Shown here piece by piece: positions 12,798-25,824 of a stretch of DNA of 64,000 nucleotides. Made by a program: the position numbers and the translations under genes. Origin of the DNA: Limonium bicolor (Eukaryota; Streptophyta; Magnoliopsida; Caryophyllales; Plumbaginaceae); contig CM041783.1 of assembly GCA_023374045.1 (NCBI GenBank), forward strand, positions 94,895,298 through 94,959,297, written 5' to 3'. The notes beneath the pieces are model-generated. The model was not told the DNA's origin. It worked only from the letters and a program-made list of their open reading frames with translations, and did no database searches. Within the stretch, counting starts at the first letter, position 1. Every line of letters begins with the position of its first letter.

Positions 12798-15700
12798 TGA
12801 ACACCCCATCCAACAATAACACACTTACAATAAACTGCAGCGGAAACAACCTCATCACATTACTTATCTCGTTGGTGTTACACGTTAGCCACCCACGTGG
12901 CTAACAAGGCTAATACATACACATTGTACCGGTCTGAGGGCAAAATTCCCGAGCGACTACACCTTACTGTCCCTTTCCATAAACACAACAACAACATGCA
13001 CCTTCCAACTATACCGAGTATTTATAACTAATGCCGATAACAATTTCGGTCTTACTACACCTACTGTATATATACAACATAAACGATTACCCATCTACAA
13101 CGATTACCCCGTCCTACTCTCAACGGCTTCCAACTCCTTGTACCTGAAATAGGAAAAGAAGAGAAAGGGTGGCCCCCAAGGAGCTCAGCACCTTTGCGTA
13201 TGGTAATCCCGCAGCCACATGCTACCGGGCACGCACAACTAATTGTCGTCTTAGCATGCGGTTGATTATTTTAAATCATGCAGCAACTGTAAACACCCAA
13301 CACACAATCATTTCGCCTCAACGGGCTCAAAAACGGATAATAATCCTTACTTAATAAGTCACTCAAGGTATTCAATATCCCTAGAGTGTTCCTCCTCTAA
13401 TGGAGCTACTTCTCCGTAACAGACGACACTTACCCTTAAATGGATCCTTAAATGCCTCTTTTCTCAAACTGGGATTCATATCCATGATCCACATACTCCA
13501 CATTTACAACATATAACATACACTACATAACAACATTAACAACACCTTGCTCGTTTCCACGTGCACAACATAACACCGCAATAGATATGCATCACAACAA
13601 AGATACATAACATAACGGGAATGGTCCTCTTAGGAACCGACCCAAACATTGTTAATACACTGGTGAGCCTAGAGAATGTTGCCAGTCTCATGATAAGCTC
13701 GTTACATAACTCGTTACCGTCTCGTTAAATGAACGGTAACTTAACACAAGGTGTCTCGGATATAGTGATCCAAGCACACCGAAACAAACATAACAATAGG
13801 TATGCCCCTGTGGCCCGACGTGAGTCAGTAATAGCCTTGGTTAAGCTAAAGGGAAGGTTGGGAACCAAATTGGAAAACAACCATAACATACAGAGAGGAT
13901 CGAACCTGCTATGACAACGACCCCCATACTCACACGCGTGCCGGAACAGACCAGACTCCTCACTTCCCCCGTTTAGCACTTGTCAGAAGTTCATCATTGA
14001 ACTTAGTTAAACAATCACAACATTAGGTTAAGTCTTGTTAGACACACACATGGGAAGGGAGAGTCATACAATCACGCACAAACATCACACACAACATCAT
14101 CACAAACTAACTCAGCATAGCCGTGGTTAGAACGTTCCTTAGGTCGGAAACGTTATTACCGGATACCGTTCTCTACGTTACCTAATAGTGGTTAACTAGC
14201 CCTTCAAGCGCATTTGAGGTTACCGGTATCAGCACGTAAACATACCAACAATAACGACGGTAAACTCGTTTAATGACTTATCTTATAACGTGGCAAACAC
14301 AGAAAAACACATTGGCATCAAGCCGGTTGTAATCCGGTAGGACACAGGTTGCAAGAAAACCATACCTGTCACCGGAGTCCACTTTACCACGTCCACTTAT
14401 GTTCGAGCAATCTCGAACAACTGTTAACATTACATGTACTTTTTATTAATATCGGGGTAGCATGATTATTTAATGTCTAATGCGTATAACTTCTCCCCGT
14501 TAACTTAGTTACATAACTTAACATTTTTAACTTGTTTTACTCTCACATTCTAATACAACTTTTAACCACTTTATTGTCATTAAAACTCACCTAACATGTC
14601 CTTAACAACCTTATGACATCATACCTATCAATCCCCATCATTACATATCATTTCCATACCTTAAAACAACAATTTTGGTCCATACAGTGCCTGTCGAAGC
14701 TGTGTCCGGAACCTCCAAGTTCGGACGCAAGCCGAGACCTAATACTGAAACCCATATACACGTCCGAACTTGTGTCCGGACTTCCCAAGTTCGGACACAT
14801 TTCGAGAGTGGGAAAATCCTTTACCCAACAGAGCCTGTCCGAACTTCCATGTCCGGACGGAAGTTCGGACACGGAAAAACATTCAATTTCCAAGTCTTTA
14901 AACACTTAACCAATTTCACCAAACTTCTCCTAAAGCCTCATAATGTTTCCTAACATCATTTGGCACTTCAAACACACCTTTATCCATGTGCTAAACTCTT
15001 TAAATCACTCACCAAAACCATTTTATCATTCACAAACTTCTTACAAAGTTCCTAGCACTTGGGATGTTTTCTCCTTGTAATTTATAAGTGGTAGTTCACC
15101 AATAATGACCACTACACCAAGGTGTTTCCTCTACACCTTAACATCTTCTCTCAACTTCTTTTCTTACTAACTAAACCTCCTTTTTCACATCTTACCTAAT
15201 CATCACTTATTCCTTGGATATCAACATTTCCTAAACCTTAAACAAACTCTTCCAAGACTTAAATACATCCTCAAAACACACATTGAATTCCTAGAACTTC
15301 CAAGATAACACCTAAATCCTTGCATCACTCTAAATCACCTTAATACATGTTTTCTTCTCAAGTAAACATTTATTCACTTTTAACACTTCCTAGTTCACCA
15401 AAACTCACTTAAACACTTAGAACTTCTTACACATTTCCCCAAATTTGGCCATAACTTCTCTTGTATTTACTCACATCCAAACACTTAGGTTTTTACCTTA
15501 TTTCATTCAAGAACACCTAAAATCCATCAAGAACATTTTTACACACAAACTTCACACATTAAGCACTACATCACAATATAGTGCATAACTTAAATTGCTT
15601 GGCACTTAGGCCCTTAAATAACATGGCTCTTAGGCCCTTAAATTGCATAAACCATAAACACTGAATTTCCCACATAAGTAATGCCTTTGACCTGCAAATA

Positions 15701-17293
15701 CACCCAACAATACATACGCCCTTAATAAACTCCTTGAGAGCATTTTACTAGCTCATTCACCATTGGCTCCTTAGGTAGTTTTAGCAAGCATTACAAGCTC
15801 ATTTCCACTAAGGCATTAAACCACATTGAGATAGCATATTTACCTCTTTTCCTCACAAACTTCTTTCTTGTTTTCTTACAAAACCGGTAAGGCATTTGGT
15901 TCCTTTTCAACTACTAAACATTATACAAACAACATAATGAGTATTCAAGCTTTAAGCTTCATCTCATTGTAAACCCTAGGTTTACATTATTTTAAAAACA
16001 TTAATGTAGTTGTTTTACCTTGATCTTTGAAGATAGTTTGAATATCTATGAAGAGAGGACTCCACCTAGTCCATGAAAGGTTGGAATAAGGCTAGAACAA
16101 AGTCACACAGAGCACCATTAATGAGTATTTTCGGTTACACACAAAACATGGAGGAAACTTGATTTTTCTTAGAGATTCCTTACCTAGGAGCAAAGGAGAT
16201 CAATAATATGTGGAAAGACAAGCTCAGCCCCTTCAATGGTGGAACCCATGGCCCGAAATGGGGCTCTTGAAGTTTTGAGAAGATAGGAATGAAGAGCTTG
16301 ATGAGAGGAAGAGAATGGTGGTTTTTTTTTGATTTGGTTAAGTGAGTCATGAGATATTGACAATGGAAGATGGTGAAATGGTGCTGGTGCTGTAGCTTCA
16401 CCGTGAGAGAACAGAAGGAAGAAAGGTAGAAGAAGAAGGGAACCGTGTGAAATGAAGAAAGAAATGAGAGAAGTGAGTTTGGTTTTGTTTTTGAAGATAT
16501 TTATGACTTAAAGCAAATAGTAACTTATGAGTCATCTTTATTTACTTAATAAGTTAACATATTTGGTGACTCATTACTTCAAAAACCGGCCCCCTTTTTA
16601 ATCTAGGGGTATTATAGTCTTTATTGACTCATTTAATTACTTATAACATCATATGTTACAAACTAGCTTATAAAAATCACTATTCACAAAAACAAGGCAC
16701 ATAGAAGTGAAATTTTTGATTTCCCATTGATATAGACTTCCAAATGTGATACCATATAGTACACATGTTAATTAAAGAGTAATGATGGACATTTAGCCAT
16801 TCAAAACTCATTTACAAGACAATTTTTCAAAAACGTGCTTTAAGACTCCTTAAAGCACTTTTTGTGTTTTAACTTGTTTTCAAGCTTGGTTTTCTTTGGT
16901 AATTGATTTAATATGTTCATTAACATATTTATAAGGTATAGGTATGACCATTAGGTCTTATACAAATTTATCCCAAGCTTAGAGCACATTTTGCTCTTAT
17001 TGACTTTAAGGTATTTTCTTGTGTTTTGTTTGGTTTCATTTTCTACCAAGGTTTCCTAAGGACTTAATTAGCCTTATAAAATCATAATTAAATGTTATTA
17101 AGTCTTGGTAGGCTCTTTGGGTCCTAACCAAGTTCACTCATAGCTTAGAGCATGTTTTTGCTCAAACTGTGTCTTAATGCTTTATTGCATTTACTATGGT
17201 CTAAATTGTTCACTGATGTTACTAAGGAACTTTTTAGGCCTTACATACCATAGTTTAAATGTTTAACAACATATCAAGGTTTGGGGTATTTCA
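12798..17293 (-). repeat. LARD1 5' LTR (family D)
   Basis: This is the partner of 3386-7913. It differs mostly by one- to few-base indels, and its end reads TGAACACC instead of TGTAACACC. It repeats all landmarks of its partner: hairpin array at about 14692-14873 (first unit decayed), U3 palindrome at 16835-16858 and leader motifs. The double hairpin near 13165-13200 has lost bases. Confidence 0.9.
14692..14873 (-). repeat. 72-nt-period hairpin array, second family D copy
   Basis: Three units matching 5312-5490. The first unit has lost bases in its left arm; the other two keep GTCCGAACTT with AAGTTCGGAC. Confidence 0.7.
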
Positions 17294-17670
17294 ATTGCTT
17301 CGGGGTAAGCATTGCTTAGTGGGTAGGTATTGTAATAGATTTTGTATGGCACATGTAGTGCAAGTGAATTTAGTATGGACGTGTATGTATGTGTAATGTG
17401 TAATGAATGATGTGTATGTGCAATGTATGGTGTAATGGTGTAATGTGCATTGTGAATGGTAATGGTGTATTGTGTATTGTGGTATGGTATGAATGGAAAT
17501 GATGTATTATGTATGTGAATTGTGTATGATGTTGAAATGTGTATGCTTGCAATGTGGAATGAAGTAAACACCTCATAGGTGGTAGTAAGACACATTAGTG
17601 CAATTGGTTTGCCTAATGAGTAGAATTACTTAAAACTACTAACCCTTGAGCAACTTTGAGGGCAAAGTTT
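17294..17670 (+). mobile_element. 3' untranslated tail of element A beyond LARD1
   Basis: This 377 bp stretch joins the LARD1 edge to the polypurine tract of element A. It is simple, TGTA/AATG-rich sequence with no domain. It continues the 3' untranslated region that begins after the pol stop at 3311. Confidence 0.65.
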
Positions 17671-17686
17671 CTTAAGGGGGGTAGAT
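17671..17686 (+). promoter_or_regulatory. 3' polypurine tract of element A
   Basis: CTTAAGGGGGGTAGAT lies immediately before the LTR start TGAAATACCCC at 17687. Confidence 0.85.
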
Positions 17687-19570
17687 TGAAATACCCCGTA
17701 ATTAAAAATAGTGATTAATTAGGCTAATAAGTAATTTAGAGGCTTAATTAAGTATAAATAATTAGTAGGGAACAAATCCCGAAGAAAATGGATCCTTAAA
17801 ATGGATTAAAATCACTAACGAACTTTAAAGCGCGTTTTTCGAGGTAACCGGGAAAACGTGTCTTTAAGCGGGTCAAATAGACTCGTAACAATTTTAGCCA
17901 ACTAAATAATCATTAATAAATATTAGTGAGACTTTAGAACCAATAAAAATCAAGAAAACGAGAAATTAGTAAAAACTGTCAAAAACGGGAAGTTGTGGGG
18001 TAGAAACATAAATGACCAAAACTTATGTGTCCACTTTTAAAATAAAAAGTGAAGTTGTGTGTGTGTGTGTATGCCAGCCGATGGGGACTCCCCTCTCACA
18101 CTCTCACACACTCACTCTCTTATTTACAAAACAACAAAAAACATAAAGTAACCCCACTCACCTTTTTACTCTCTCTCCTCCAATTCATTCTCCTCACTCA
18201 CGTAATGCCACTCACCCTCACTCTCTCATTACCTCTCTTCTTCTCCAAACCGATGGCAGCCAAGGGAGCTTGAACAAACACACACAAACTCCTCTTCTTT
18301 CCTCTTGTAACTCCCTCAAACATTCTCCAAATATTATAAAAATACCACCATTGGAATCCTCTCCTCAAGAGCAACATTCCTATCTTTCCAAAATCCAAAA
18401 CAAGCATTTTCGTTTTCATGGGTATGTCCCATTTGGAGCTTCAACACCACCATTAGAAGGCCCTCCTTCTCCTTGTTCTTCTAAGGTAAAAATATTTTGA
18501 AAACTCCATCTTTTTCTAGCTCTTGTGGGCAAAACGAAATTCATAAACTAAACCCTTGTTGTTCCTCTTGTTCTAGCCGATTTTGGCTTGTTGGTGGAGT
18601 TGGAAATATTGTTCTTGAACCGCTCCAAACAGCACTTGCACTCTTGGAAGGTAATAAATTTTCTAAACCCTAAAACCTAGAATGAAACTTGATTAATGGT
18701 TAGGGTTAGTTCTTAGTATTGAATGGTGTATATGAATGGTTGTAGTGTTAGAGGATTGAGATTTCAAAACCGGTAGAGAAAGAAGGAAGAAGGAAGAGGA
18801 GAAAGAAAATCTAGAAGGAAAGCAAGGTAAGAATGCTCATTGTGTAGCCTTGTATATATTTGTATATGTAACAGATTTTAGAAGTAAAAATATGTATTGT
18901 AAAATGGTAATGCATTAGTAGTATAATGTGTAGGAGAGTGTAAGTATTTTGAAGCTTTAAAAGATATATTAAAACTTGTTAAAACAGATTGGGAATTTAA
19001 TGTTGAGTGCAGGAATTTTTGTGAGTGTTTTGGCATTAGTATTTGTATATGAGAGCTTGTATATGGTCGATGTTTGTAAACAGGTGAGAATGAATAAAAA
19101 TGTGATTAAAACAATGAGGTGAGAGTATAAAATTATAGGGGAGGTTATGGCAAAATTTGCCTAGGATTAGAACACTTAGAGAATTAAAACTAGGTGCCTA
19201 ATGTGAGTGTGTAACAGGTTTTGACTAAGATAGGTGGAGGGTAAGTTGAGAGAGATAGATAATGTGCAGATCGTAAAAACATTAGGGGTGCCTAAGAAAA
19301 ATGGTCAATAGGGGAGGAAGTTGTAGAAGGGGAGTGTTTAGTATCAAAATTGGAGCAAAAGACATTAGGGAAGAAAACTGTTTAAGTGTTGAGTGTGAAA
19401 TTAAGGGAAATTGTGTATATAAGTTAGTATAGAGTTGTGGGAATTGGAATTAGCATGGTTTAGGGTGTTTAAATTGCACAAAAACATGTTAGGATGCATG
19501 TAGGAAGATTGGGGAAGCAATGGGTGAAATTGGGAAGGAAAAACAAAATCTGTAACAAGGTTCTGAACCG

Positions 19571-19983
19571 TCCGACCCAGAGACTGGATCGGACGTGGGT
19601 CGGACGGGGCTTAAGAAACGCAAACCAATCTTTCTGGAATGGTCCGACCCAGAGCCGTGAGAGTCGGACGTGGGTCGGACATGGCTTAAATAAACAAACG
19701 TAAACATTCTGTAATGGTCCGACCCAGGGCCGTGGATCGGACGTGGGTCGGACAGGCAAAAAACATAGTGGTCGAAGTTCTGACTTCGTCCGACCCAGAC
19801 GGTGAGTCGGACGTGGGTCGGACGGAGCTTAGACTCGAGACCCAAAACCTTCTGGAATGGTCTGACCCAGAGAGTATGGGTCGGACGGAATAGTGCTGGG
19901 TCGGACAGGGTAATTTTCTGGGAACGAATCTTACTGGAATGGTCCGACCCAGGGCTTGGGTCGGACGGTGGGTCGGACGGCCC
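19571..19983 (+). repeat. 72-nt-period hairpin array, family A, six units
   Basis: Units start at 19571, 19643, 19718, 19789, 19861 and 19943 (steps 72, 75, 71, 72, 82). Each pairs TCCGACCCA with TGGGTCGGA, with a middle TCGGAC block. Most linkers carry a CTGGAAT-like sequence. Reading frames across the array are by-products of the repetition. Confidence 0.8.
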
Positions 19984-21078
19984 TATCCTGACAAAAAAAA
20001 ATTATTTTAATTTAAATAATAATTGTATGTATATGTTATATATGTATACCCATATATATTGTATATGTACATGTATGTAAGCATGCAAACCTTAAGTAAG
20101 AAAATAAAAACTTAAGTAATGAAAAATGAGTGAGTAATGTGTAAGTGTAAGAAGTATAAGACATAGAAAGTATGAGTTAAGTAATGATAGTTAGATTAAT
20201 CATTTAATTGTATGTATATAATAGGATTTTATTTGTGACACCGGAAGGACGTTTGGGAACACGTACGACGGTGAACGGTATGGATTCCTCATGCCCCGTA
20301 TGCTATTGGTTACTCTGATTTTGTGTTGTGTGCTAAATGATCACCAAATAAGATAAATGCACGAATCAGAGATAATATGCATACTTGTGAATATGTAGTG
20401 TTGTATGTTGTGAATATTTTCTTAAATCTTAGTTTGTATAATTCATGAAATGTTTGGATGAATATGAATGTGTGTATGTATGATGTATTGTATTGTGACC
20501 GTTTATTATGTTGTTTGGACTTCTACTCTTTCCTAACAAGCTAACCATCCTAACTTAAAATGGTAATTAAATTGGAATGAGTAGAAGTCCGATATAGTTT
20601 CGGCCACGCGTGAGGATGCGGAGATACGAGAGGTTGGCTCCAATTCCTGACTCTTAAACTGGTCCGCGGCCCAAATCCCTTAAGTGGGTAGCATCCCGGA
20701 TTGGTGAGTCAAGTAAATCCCGGAGGTGGACGGGGTGTAGTCCCCAGGGCCGGAGGTCCCGACGACTTAACTCGAGTATAAGTAAGTATGTAAGAATGAG
20801 TAAGCAAAGTAAATGAAAGTAAGTAATTGTAAGTAAGAAAAGTAAGTAATGAGTAAAAGAGTAAAGCATTCCGATTAACTCGGATGCATAATTTGGCTAA
20901 CCTTGTGAAGGTAAGTGAGATGTATGCTATGATATTGTTGCTTGAATTGCGTAATGAATTGTATAGCATGTATGATGTATGAAAGCATGTATGTATGAAA
21001 TAAATGAACAGCATGTTAGTGGACGTCAAATAGTCGGCGTGCCCTAGCTAGCACGCGGTATATGCGGAGTCCATATGC

Positions 21079-21124
21079 AGCGTTTGCTAAGCCCCTTGGG
21101 GCCCATTTTTACTACACGCAGGTA
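21079..21124 (+). other. Conserved double hairpin and CAG|GTAC, family A
   Basis: AGC-GTTT-GCT is followed by GCCCC-TT-GGGGC, then TTTTTACTACACGCAGGTAC. The last part resembles a splice acceptor. Confidence 0.55.
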
Positions 21125-21599
21125 CCCGCGAGGGATGAAGATGTGAAGACCTAGTTTCATTTCTTTTATCTTCTTTTGGAATGTAAACACTGGATTATGA
21201 TGTGGTGTACTAAGTAGTACATGGCTATAGCTTTTGATTAGCCGGTGTACCATGGGGTACACCTTTTTGGATTTTGATAGGGGGGATTGGTATAGATGAG
21301 TAGCCTTAGAAACTCATTCTTTTGGAACTTAGAAATGATGTAATCGAATATACTCCAGTACTCGGTGATCCAAGAATGTAAGTAGGTTATTTTGTATTCA
21401 GAATGCATTATATTAGTAGCTCGGTGCACTATGTTCATCAGACCGTGACTGTAAGTATTAGTAGCCTAGCTAGCCGTATGGGCGGTTAGCGGCATTGTTT
21501 CACCCGCCGTAGTAAGTATGTAATAATTCCGCTGCGAACTCGTAGGATTAATAGGACGATTAGACGGTAAGCATAGGATTAGCGGTTGGGGTGTTTACA

Positions 21600-22414
21600 C
21601 TCCGTTATCGACCGGCTCATACCTGTAAAAAATGGGTTGTAAAGGACTCAGCAAACTACGCTGAGTATGAATATGTGTAGCCCGTATGTTGCCGGCTACA
21701 CGACTACTTGGTCGAAAATTATTAACTCCAATTTACATGCTATAATAAAGCAGTAAAGCACACCACACACATCATGATATCATACACAATTAAAGGTAGC
21801 AAAGCAAAGCATTAGCAACAAGCAACCAAGCATAACATGCTGGCAACATAGCAACATCAAACACGCAACCAAGCACAACAAGCTGCTAGTATAGCAACAG
21901 CAAACATGTAACTAATAATAAACGTGTGCATATGTATGTTATACCAGTGATCCTCACTATGAGATCATTCGAGTGATGTGCGTTTTCATTTCTTTTCCTT
22001 TGTTCCCATAATGTGTATTTTGTTTCTCAGTCCTTGCACCGGGTCTAGGGATATAGTTTAGATCCCGTGACCATATCATGTAGGTGCCAATCTTTCCTTA
22101 TTTCTTTAAGGATTATTTGTGAGTTCCCTTATCACCGCACGTTGGAGGAAGTCTCCTCCATATCCAATTCCTCCATTCCCGGTGTCATACGTCGAGAAAA
22201 CGAGTCAGTCACCTCTAGACTCTAGGAAATGCTCCACCAATTTCCAATCCCCCATTCCCGACGCCAAGGGTCGAGAAAGCGAGGTCACCTCTAGACCTCG
22301 GGATGTGCTGATAAAGCGGGGTCACCCAGGGACCCCCAAAAGATGTTCCACCATAGACGGTCGAAGGATCTGATGCAGATACCAACTCCCGAGCATCCAT
22401 ACCGCGCGGCCCGA
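21600..22414 (-). repeat. Remnant of an older minus-strand LTR
   Basis: The first ~150 bp resemble the 3' part of LTR E read on the minus strand: an ACCTG, a hairpin with stem CTCAGC/GCTGAG (21648-21671), then the counterpart of 38500-38590. The rest shows two loose copies of a block with TCCACCAATTTCC and CGAGAAA (about 22145-22340). No gene is evident. It appears to be the target into which element A (left) and LTR G (right) inserted. Confidence 0.45.
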
Positions 22415-22420
22415 TGAAAT

Positions 22421-22450
22421 ACCCCTAAATTAATTTAAATTAATTTAGGG
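22421..22450. repeat. Perfect 30-bp palindrome at the start of LTR G
   Basis: CCCCTAAATTAATTT is followed at once by its exact reverse complement, six bases inside the LTR end. Confidence 0.9.
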
Positions 22451-22495
22451 GATTTCTTTTATTAAACCTTTAATAATATTATTAAGTATTAAATT

Positions 22496-22582
22496 ATTAA
22501 GGAATGAGGAATATTAAATTATTATATGGAATTATGAATATTAATTATTATATGGAATTATGAATATTAAATTATTATATGG
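22496..22582. repeat. AT-rich tandem repeat
   Basis: About three copies of a ~28 bp unit built on ATTAAATTATTATATGGAAT. Confidence 0.75.
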
Positions 22583-24657
22583 GTTGTGAGATTTATTTAG
22601 GGGTTTTCTCCTAATTATTATATATTATTGTATAGTATTATGAATTTAGTAATAAGATTTATAAGTCAATAATCTTGGGGAAATTTCTAAACACTCCAAA
22701 TATATTATAAAGATTTTAGGAAGTGTTGGAACATTGTTTTGAAACATAAAAGTCAATATAAAATTCTAGAAACCTTAAAGCTTATTAAGCCTTGCTAGAG
22801 TTGACTTTTTGAGAATGGTCAAACCAGGCCATGAAACCTATACCAAAAATAGGTTATGAAAAACCATGAAGATCGATAAAAAGAACGTCAAAAACGGATC
22901 ATCCTAGCCAAAGTTATGCTAGTTTGAAGTTTAGAGCCAAAATTTCATAAAGTGCCACGTGTCAGCCTCTCGTGCGTCCCAACACTTGGCTGATTTTTAC
23001 CTCCTTGTTTTTCTCCAGCAAACAACCGATTTTGACCTAACTTGTGACGGCTATATCTTCTTCATCTTTCAATATTTTTCAAAGCCGTCTTCTTATTCTT
23101 TTCCTTTGAATCATCTTCACAACCGTAACTCATACAAACCCTAAACCCTTCTACATCAACGGGAAAATCGTTCTCAAGTTGGCACCTTTCACAGTCGTAA
23201 CCCAGATTTCCTATTCCCTTCGAATTCAGGTAAATTCGTCTAGCCATAAATCCTTCGTTTCAAAACCAAACTTTGATTTCTTTAGCTCGTTGTGTAGATC
23301 TCTAATCCGTCTACAATTCTTATGTTTATGCCCAAGCCTGAATCATAACCGTTGGAAGTTATAGTCGCTCAAAGTTCCGGATTTTTCAGCACATAAAATC
23401 ATACCGAAACAGAGAGGTAAACTCGTAACTTTCGGGTCAATTTTCTTTCTGTATAATGCGAGTTAGGATTAGTTCTAGTTATCCATGTGTAGATCTAAGT
23501 TTCATCTTTCTAATGAGCCCAAAAACGAAGCCTAACTCGATCTGTGCAATAACTTATAGACCCTCGAAGTTTGCTTCACGAACTGGTCGGAAGTTCGAGT
23601 TTTTTCCAGAACCCGATCTCGAATCACTTCGATTCGAGCAATTCCGGTGAGCTTTCTTCAAATTCCTCCGATTATGCTAACCGGTTTTACAATTCCGACC
23701 TAACCCATGTTTCAATTGTGTCAATTACGCTCTAGATTAGGAGAATTTGGCGAATTATAATCCGAATCGTATTCTGTTCTAATATAAACCCTAACCTTCG
23801 AATTGAATTCAAAACTCGATAATACTGCATGATAATTGGGGAAATCGGTACCATTAGAACCGGAATTCGATTTCGAATCCACAGAAACAAGAATCGTTGA
23901 ATTTCGTTCTGTAGATCGAGAGATATAGGTGAATTAGTACTCGGTTTCGATTTGAGTTCTCTGAAGAACTCGCGCAATACAGGCCGTCCGATCTCAGTTA
24001 ATAAAGATGGACGGCCACGATTAAAACATACGATTTTAAAGTATAAGTTTTTATATTGTTTCCAGGAATAAACCCTAACTTGTTTAATTAATTTAAGTAC
24101 CTCCCCGAATGTATTTTGACTTGAAATTTTAACCACAGATTCCTTATAAAGTCTAGTTTATTTTGATATAAATTAATATGGTTTTTGAGTATTTAAACAT
24201 AAGATATAATTTTTGCAAGTTTCGGTTATTGTGGAGTTAACTGGATAAATTTAAAGGATATCTTTGTGAAATAAAAATTTTATAATATGTCTAAAATGTT
24301 ATAGTTACTGTATATTAAGTTTGGGAATTTTTGGGCAACGGTAAAAGGTTTTAAAAATTGTGTTTATGAGTTTTTCATAAGAATAACCTATATATAAGGT
24401 TTTTAATGTAATCAAAAATTAAAGTATGGTTTGTTAATTAACTTTTAAGCTGGGGAAAATAAGGGGAACTAAATTAACATTTTATAACAGTAAGTTTATA
24501 GATGTTTTTGTATTAGCTTTTAAGAGAAGTGAAATTATTTACACTTATGTATATATACTTACTTGAGTAGGAACTTATATAAATTAAGGAATTTAATTAT
24601 CCAACATTTTATTTACCATATTATATGGGAGTTAATATTCTTAATCAAAACTAAGGA

Positions 24658-24658
<1 letters not shown>

Positions 24659-24685
<27 letters not shown>
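24659..24685. repeat. (TA)n microsatellite
   Basis: An uninterrupted run of TA dinucleotides within the AT-rich part of LTR G. Confidence 0.9.
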
Positions 24686-24688
<3 letters not shown>

Positions 24689-25800
24689 CACATATATGTA
24701 AAAGAAATAAAATAGTAACTTGGGTTAAATCAAGGAGCTAATTAAATTAATCTACATTTATATTAATTATATAATATGGTAGTTAATATATTTAACTAAA
24801 ACTAAGGGAAATACTTTATTTTATAAACCATAAATCAGTTTTGGTTATGTCTACAAGATATTAGGTATAATTAAATACAATAGAATTTCTTAAAGAGTGT
24901 TATGGATAAATCTTAATATATGTAGGTATATGTATATATATATAATTACAATAAAAATAGATAAAGGAAATAACATTCCTTGTGAGATATACTAGGAAGG
25001 GATATATATATATACGATAAATAAATAAATAAAAGAAATAAAAATACCTTATGGAAAATATAATATGAAGGAATTAATGAGTTAAAATAAAACCTCTACA
25101 TAATACTAATAATAGAATACTATATGAGGTGGTATTAAGTTATGGTTATGAATTGAGTTTTTAGTTACCCTTGAATTTCTAAGATTTATATAAACAGTAT
25201 TAAAATACAGGTATATATTTAGTCAATGTCCACAATGTAAATCTATAATTGGGTTAAGAAATTAATAAGTTGAAATTTAGGAATATTTGTAATTAGTTTA
25301 CATAAAGTGTTACACAAATAGATCCTATTATATAATTGATAATAAAATGAATGAAATACTTTTACATTTAAATGTTATTATTATATAAACAATAATAAAG
25401 TAAATGAGTTACTTTTACATCTAAATGTGAAGAGGATAAATAAGTCTAGATTTAATCATTTCTTAATATTTATAGTATTGAGTAATAACTTAATATTTGA
25501 GATTAAATCACTAAAAGGATTATGGTATTGAAATACCCCAAACCTAAGTATGCTAAGTAAGCATCAAATTATGATGTAGTAAGGCTAGAATATGCCTTAG
25601 AAAGATTGGTAGACAATTTAAACCAAGGAAAAAACACAAGAAAATGCCTTCAGGGCAATTAGGGCAAAAATGTGCTCTAAGCTTGGAGAGACTTTGGTGA
25701 GTACCCAAATATCATGATAAGACCTTAGTAATATTCTAATGGTCATTTTAAATCAATTAGCAAAGAAAACCAAGCTTGAAAACAAGCTAAAACACAAAAT

Positions 25801-25824
25801 GTGCTTTAAGAAGTCTTAAAGCAC
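25801..25824 (+). promoter_or_regulatory. U3 palindrome, GTGCTTTAAG stem
   Basis: GTGCTTTAAG, a four-base spacer, then CTTAAAGCAC. The same structure is kept in LTR C (31490-31513) and LARD1 (7456-7479, 16835-16858), with AAGT, GAGT and ACTC (plus-strand) spacers. It lies 270 bp into the LTR, upstream of the TATA-like site. Confidence 0.6.

Larger units (their letters stand above)
3386..17293 (-). mobile_element. LARD1: complete non-autonomous LTR element with 4.5 kb LTRs
   Basis: Two ~4.5 kb direct repeats (3386-7913 and 12798-17293) flank a 4.9 kb interior. Read on the minus strand, the interior begins with a primer binding site for initiator tRNA-Met and ends with a polypurine tract, so the right copy is the 5' LTR. 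No gag or pol domain is visible inside. Very long LTRs with a long non-coding interior is the definition of a LARD. It must borrow enzymes from a relative; it shares PBS, PPT and LTR ends with elements A and C. The flanks (GCATT left, ATTGC right) do not form a clean target duplication. Confidence 0.9.
1..21599 (+). mobile_element. Element A: Ty3/gypsy chromovirus, 5' end outside window, interrupted by LARD1
   Basis: This autonomous-type LTR retrotransposon enters the window inside its protease gene. The pol reading frame ends with a chromodomain at 3311. A purine tract follows at 3351-3368, then LARD1 interrupts the sequence (3386-17293). The 3' untranslated part resumes at 17294, reaches the real polypurine tract at 17671-17686 and runs straight into the 3' LTR (17687-21599). 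The domain order PR-RT-RH-INT-chromodomain places it among chromoviruses, most like the Tekay/Del group because of its long LTRs. That clade call is inference. Confidence 0.9.
17687..21599 (+). repeat. Element A 3' LTR (family A), 3.9 kb
   Basis: It starts TGAAATACCCCG and ends GGGGTGTTTACA (one extra T), and it follows a polypurine tract. It carries AAG|GTAA-like motifs at 18486, 18651 and 18827, a six-unit hairpin array (19571-19983) and a double hairpin (21079-21102) with CAG|GTAC at 21119. The next five bases are CTCCG; the matching 5' duplication is outside the window. A GT-rich simple repeat lies at about 18055-18072. Confidence 0.85.
22415..25528 (+). repeat. LTR G, 5' 3.1 kb, cut off by element B
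   Basis: It starts TGAAATACCCC without a polypurine tract in front, so it is a 5' LTR or a solo LTR. At 25529 it is interrupted by the LTR of B. Three donor-like motifs at 23230 (CAG|GTAAAT), 23417 (AG|GTAAAC) and 23647 (CG|GTGAGC) echo the other families. The second half is very AT-rich. Short reading frames, including 134 codons on the minus strand at 23732-24136, match nothing I recognise. Confidence 0.7.

Noticed and set aside
19489..19845. Repetitive peptide frames across the hairpin arrays (also at 28288 and 33355)
   Set aside because: They are translation by-products of the ~72-nt repeats; the stems rather than codons are conserved.
23732..24136. 134-codon minus-strand frame in LTR G
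   Set aside because: No recognisable domain, AT-rich composition, and it runs against the LTR orientation.
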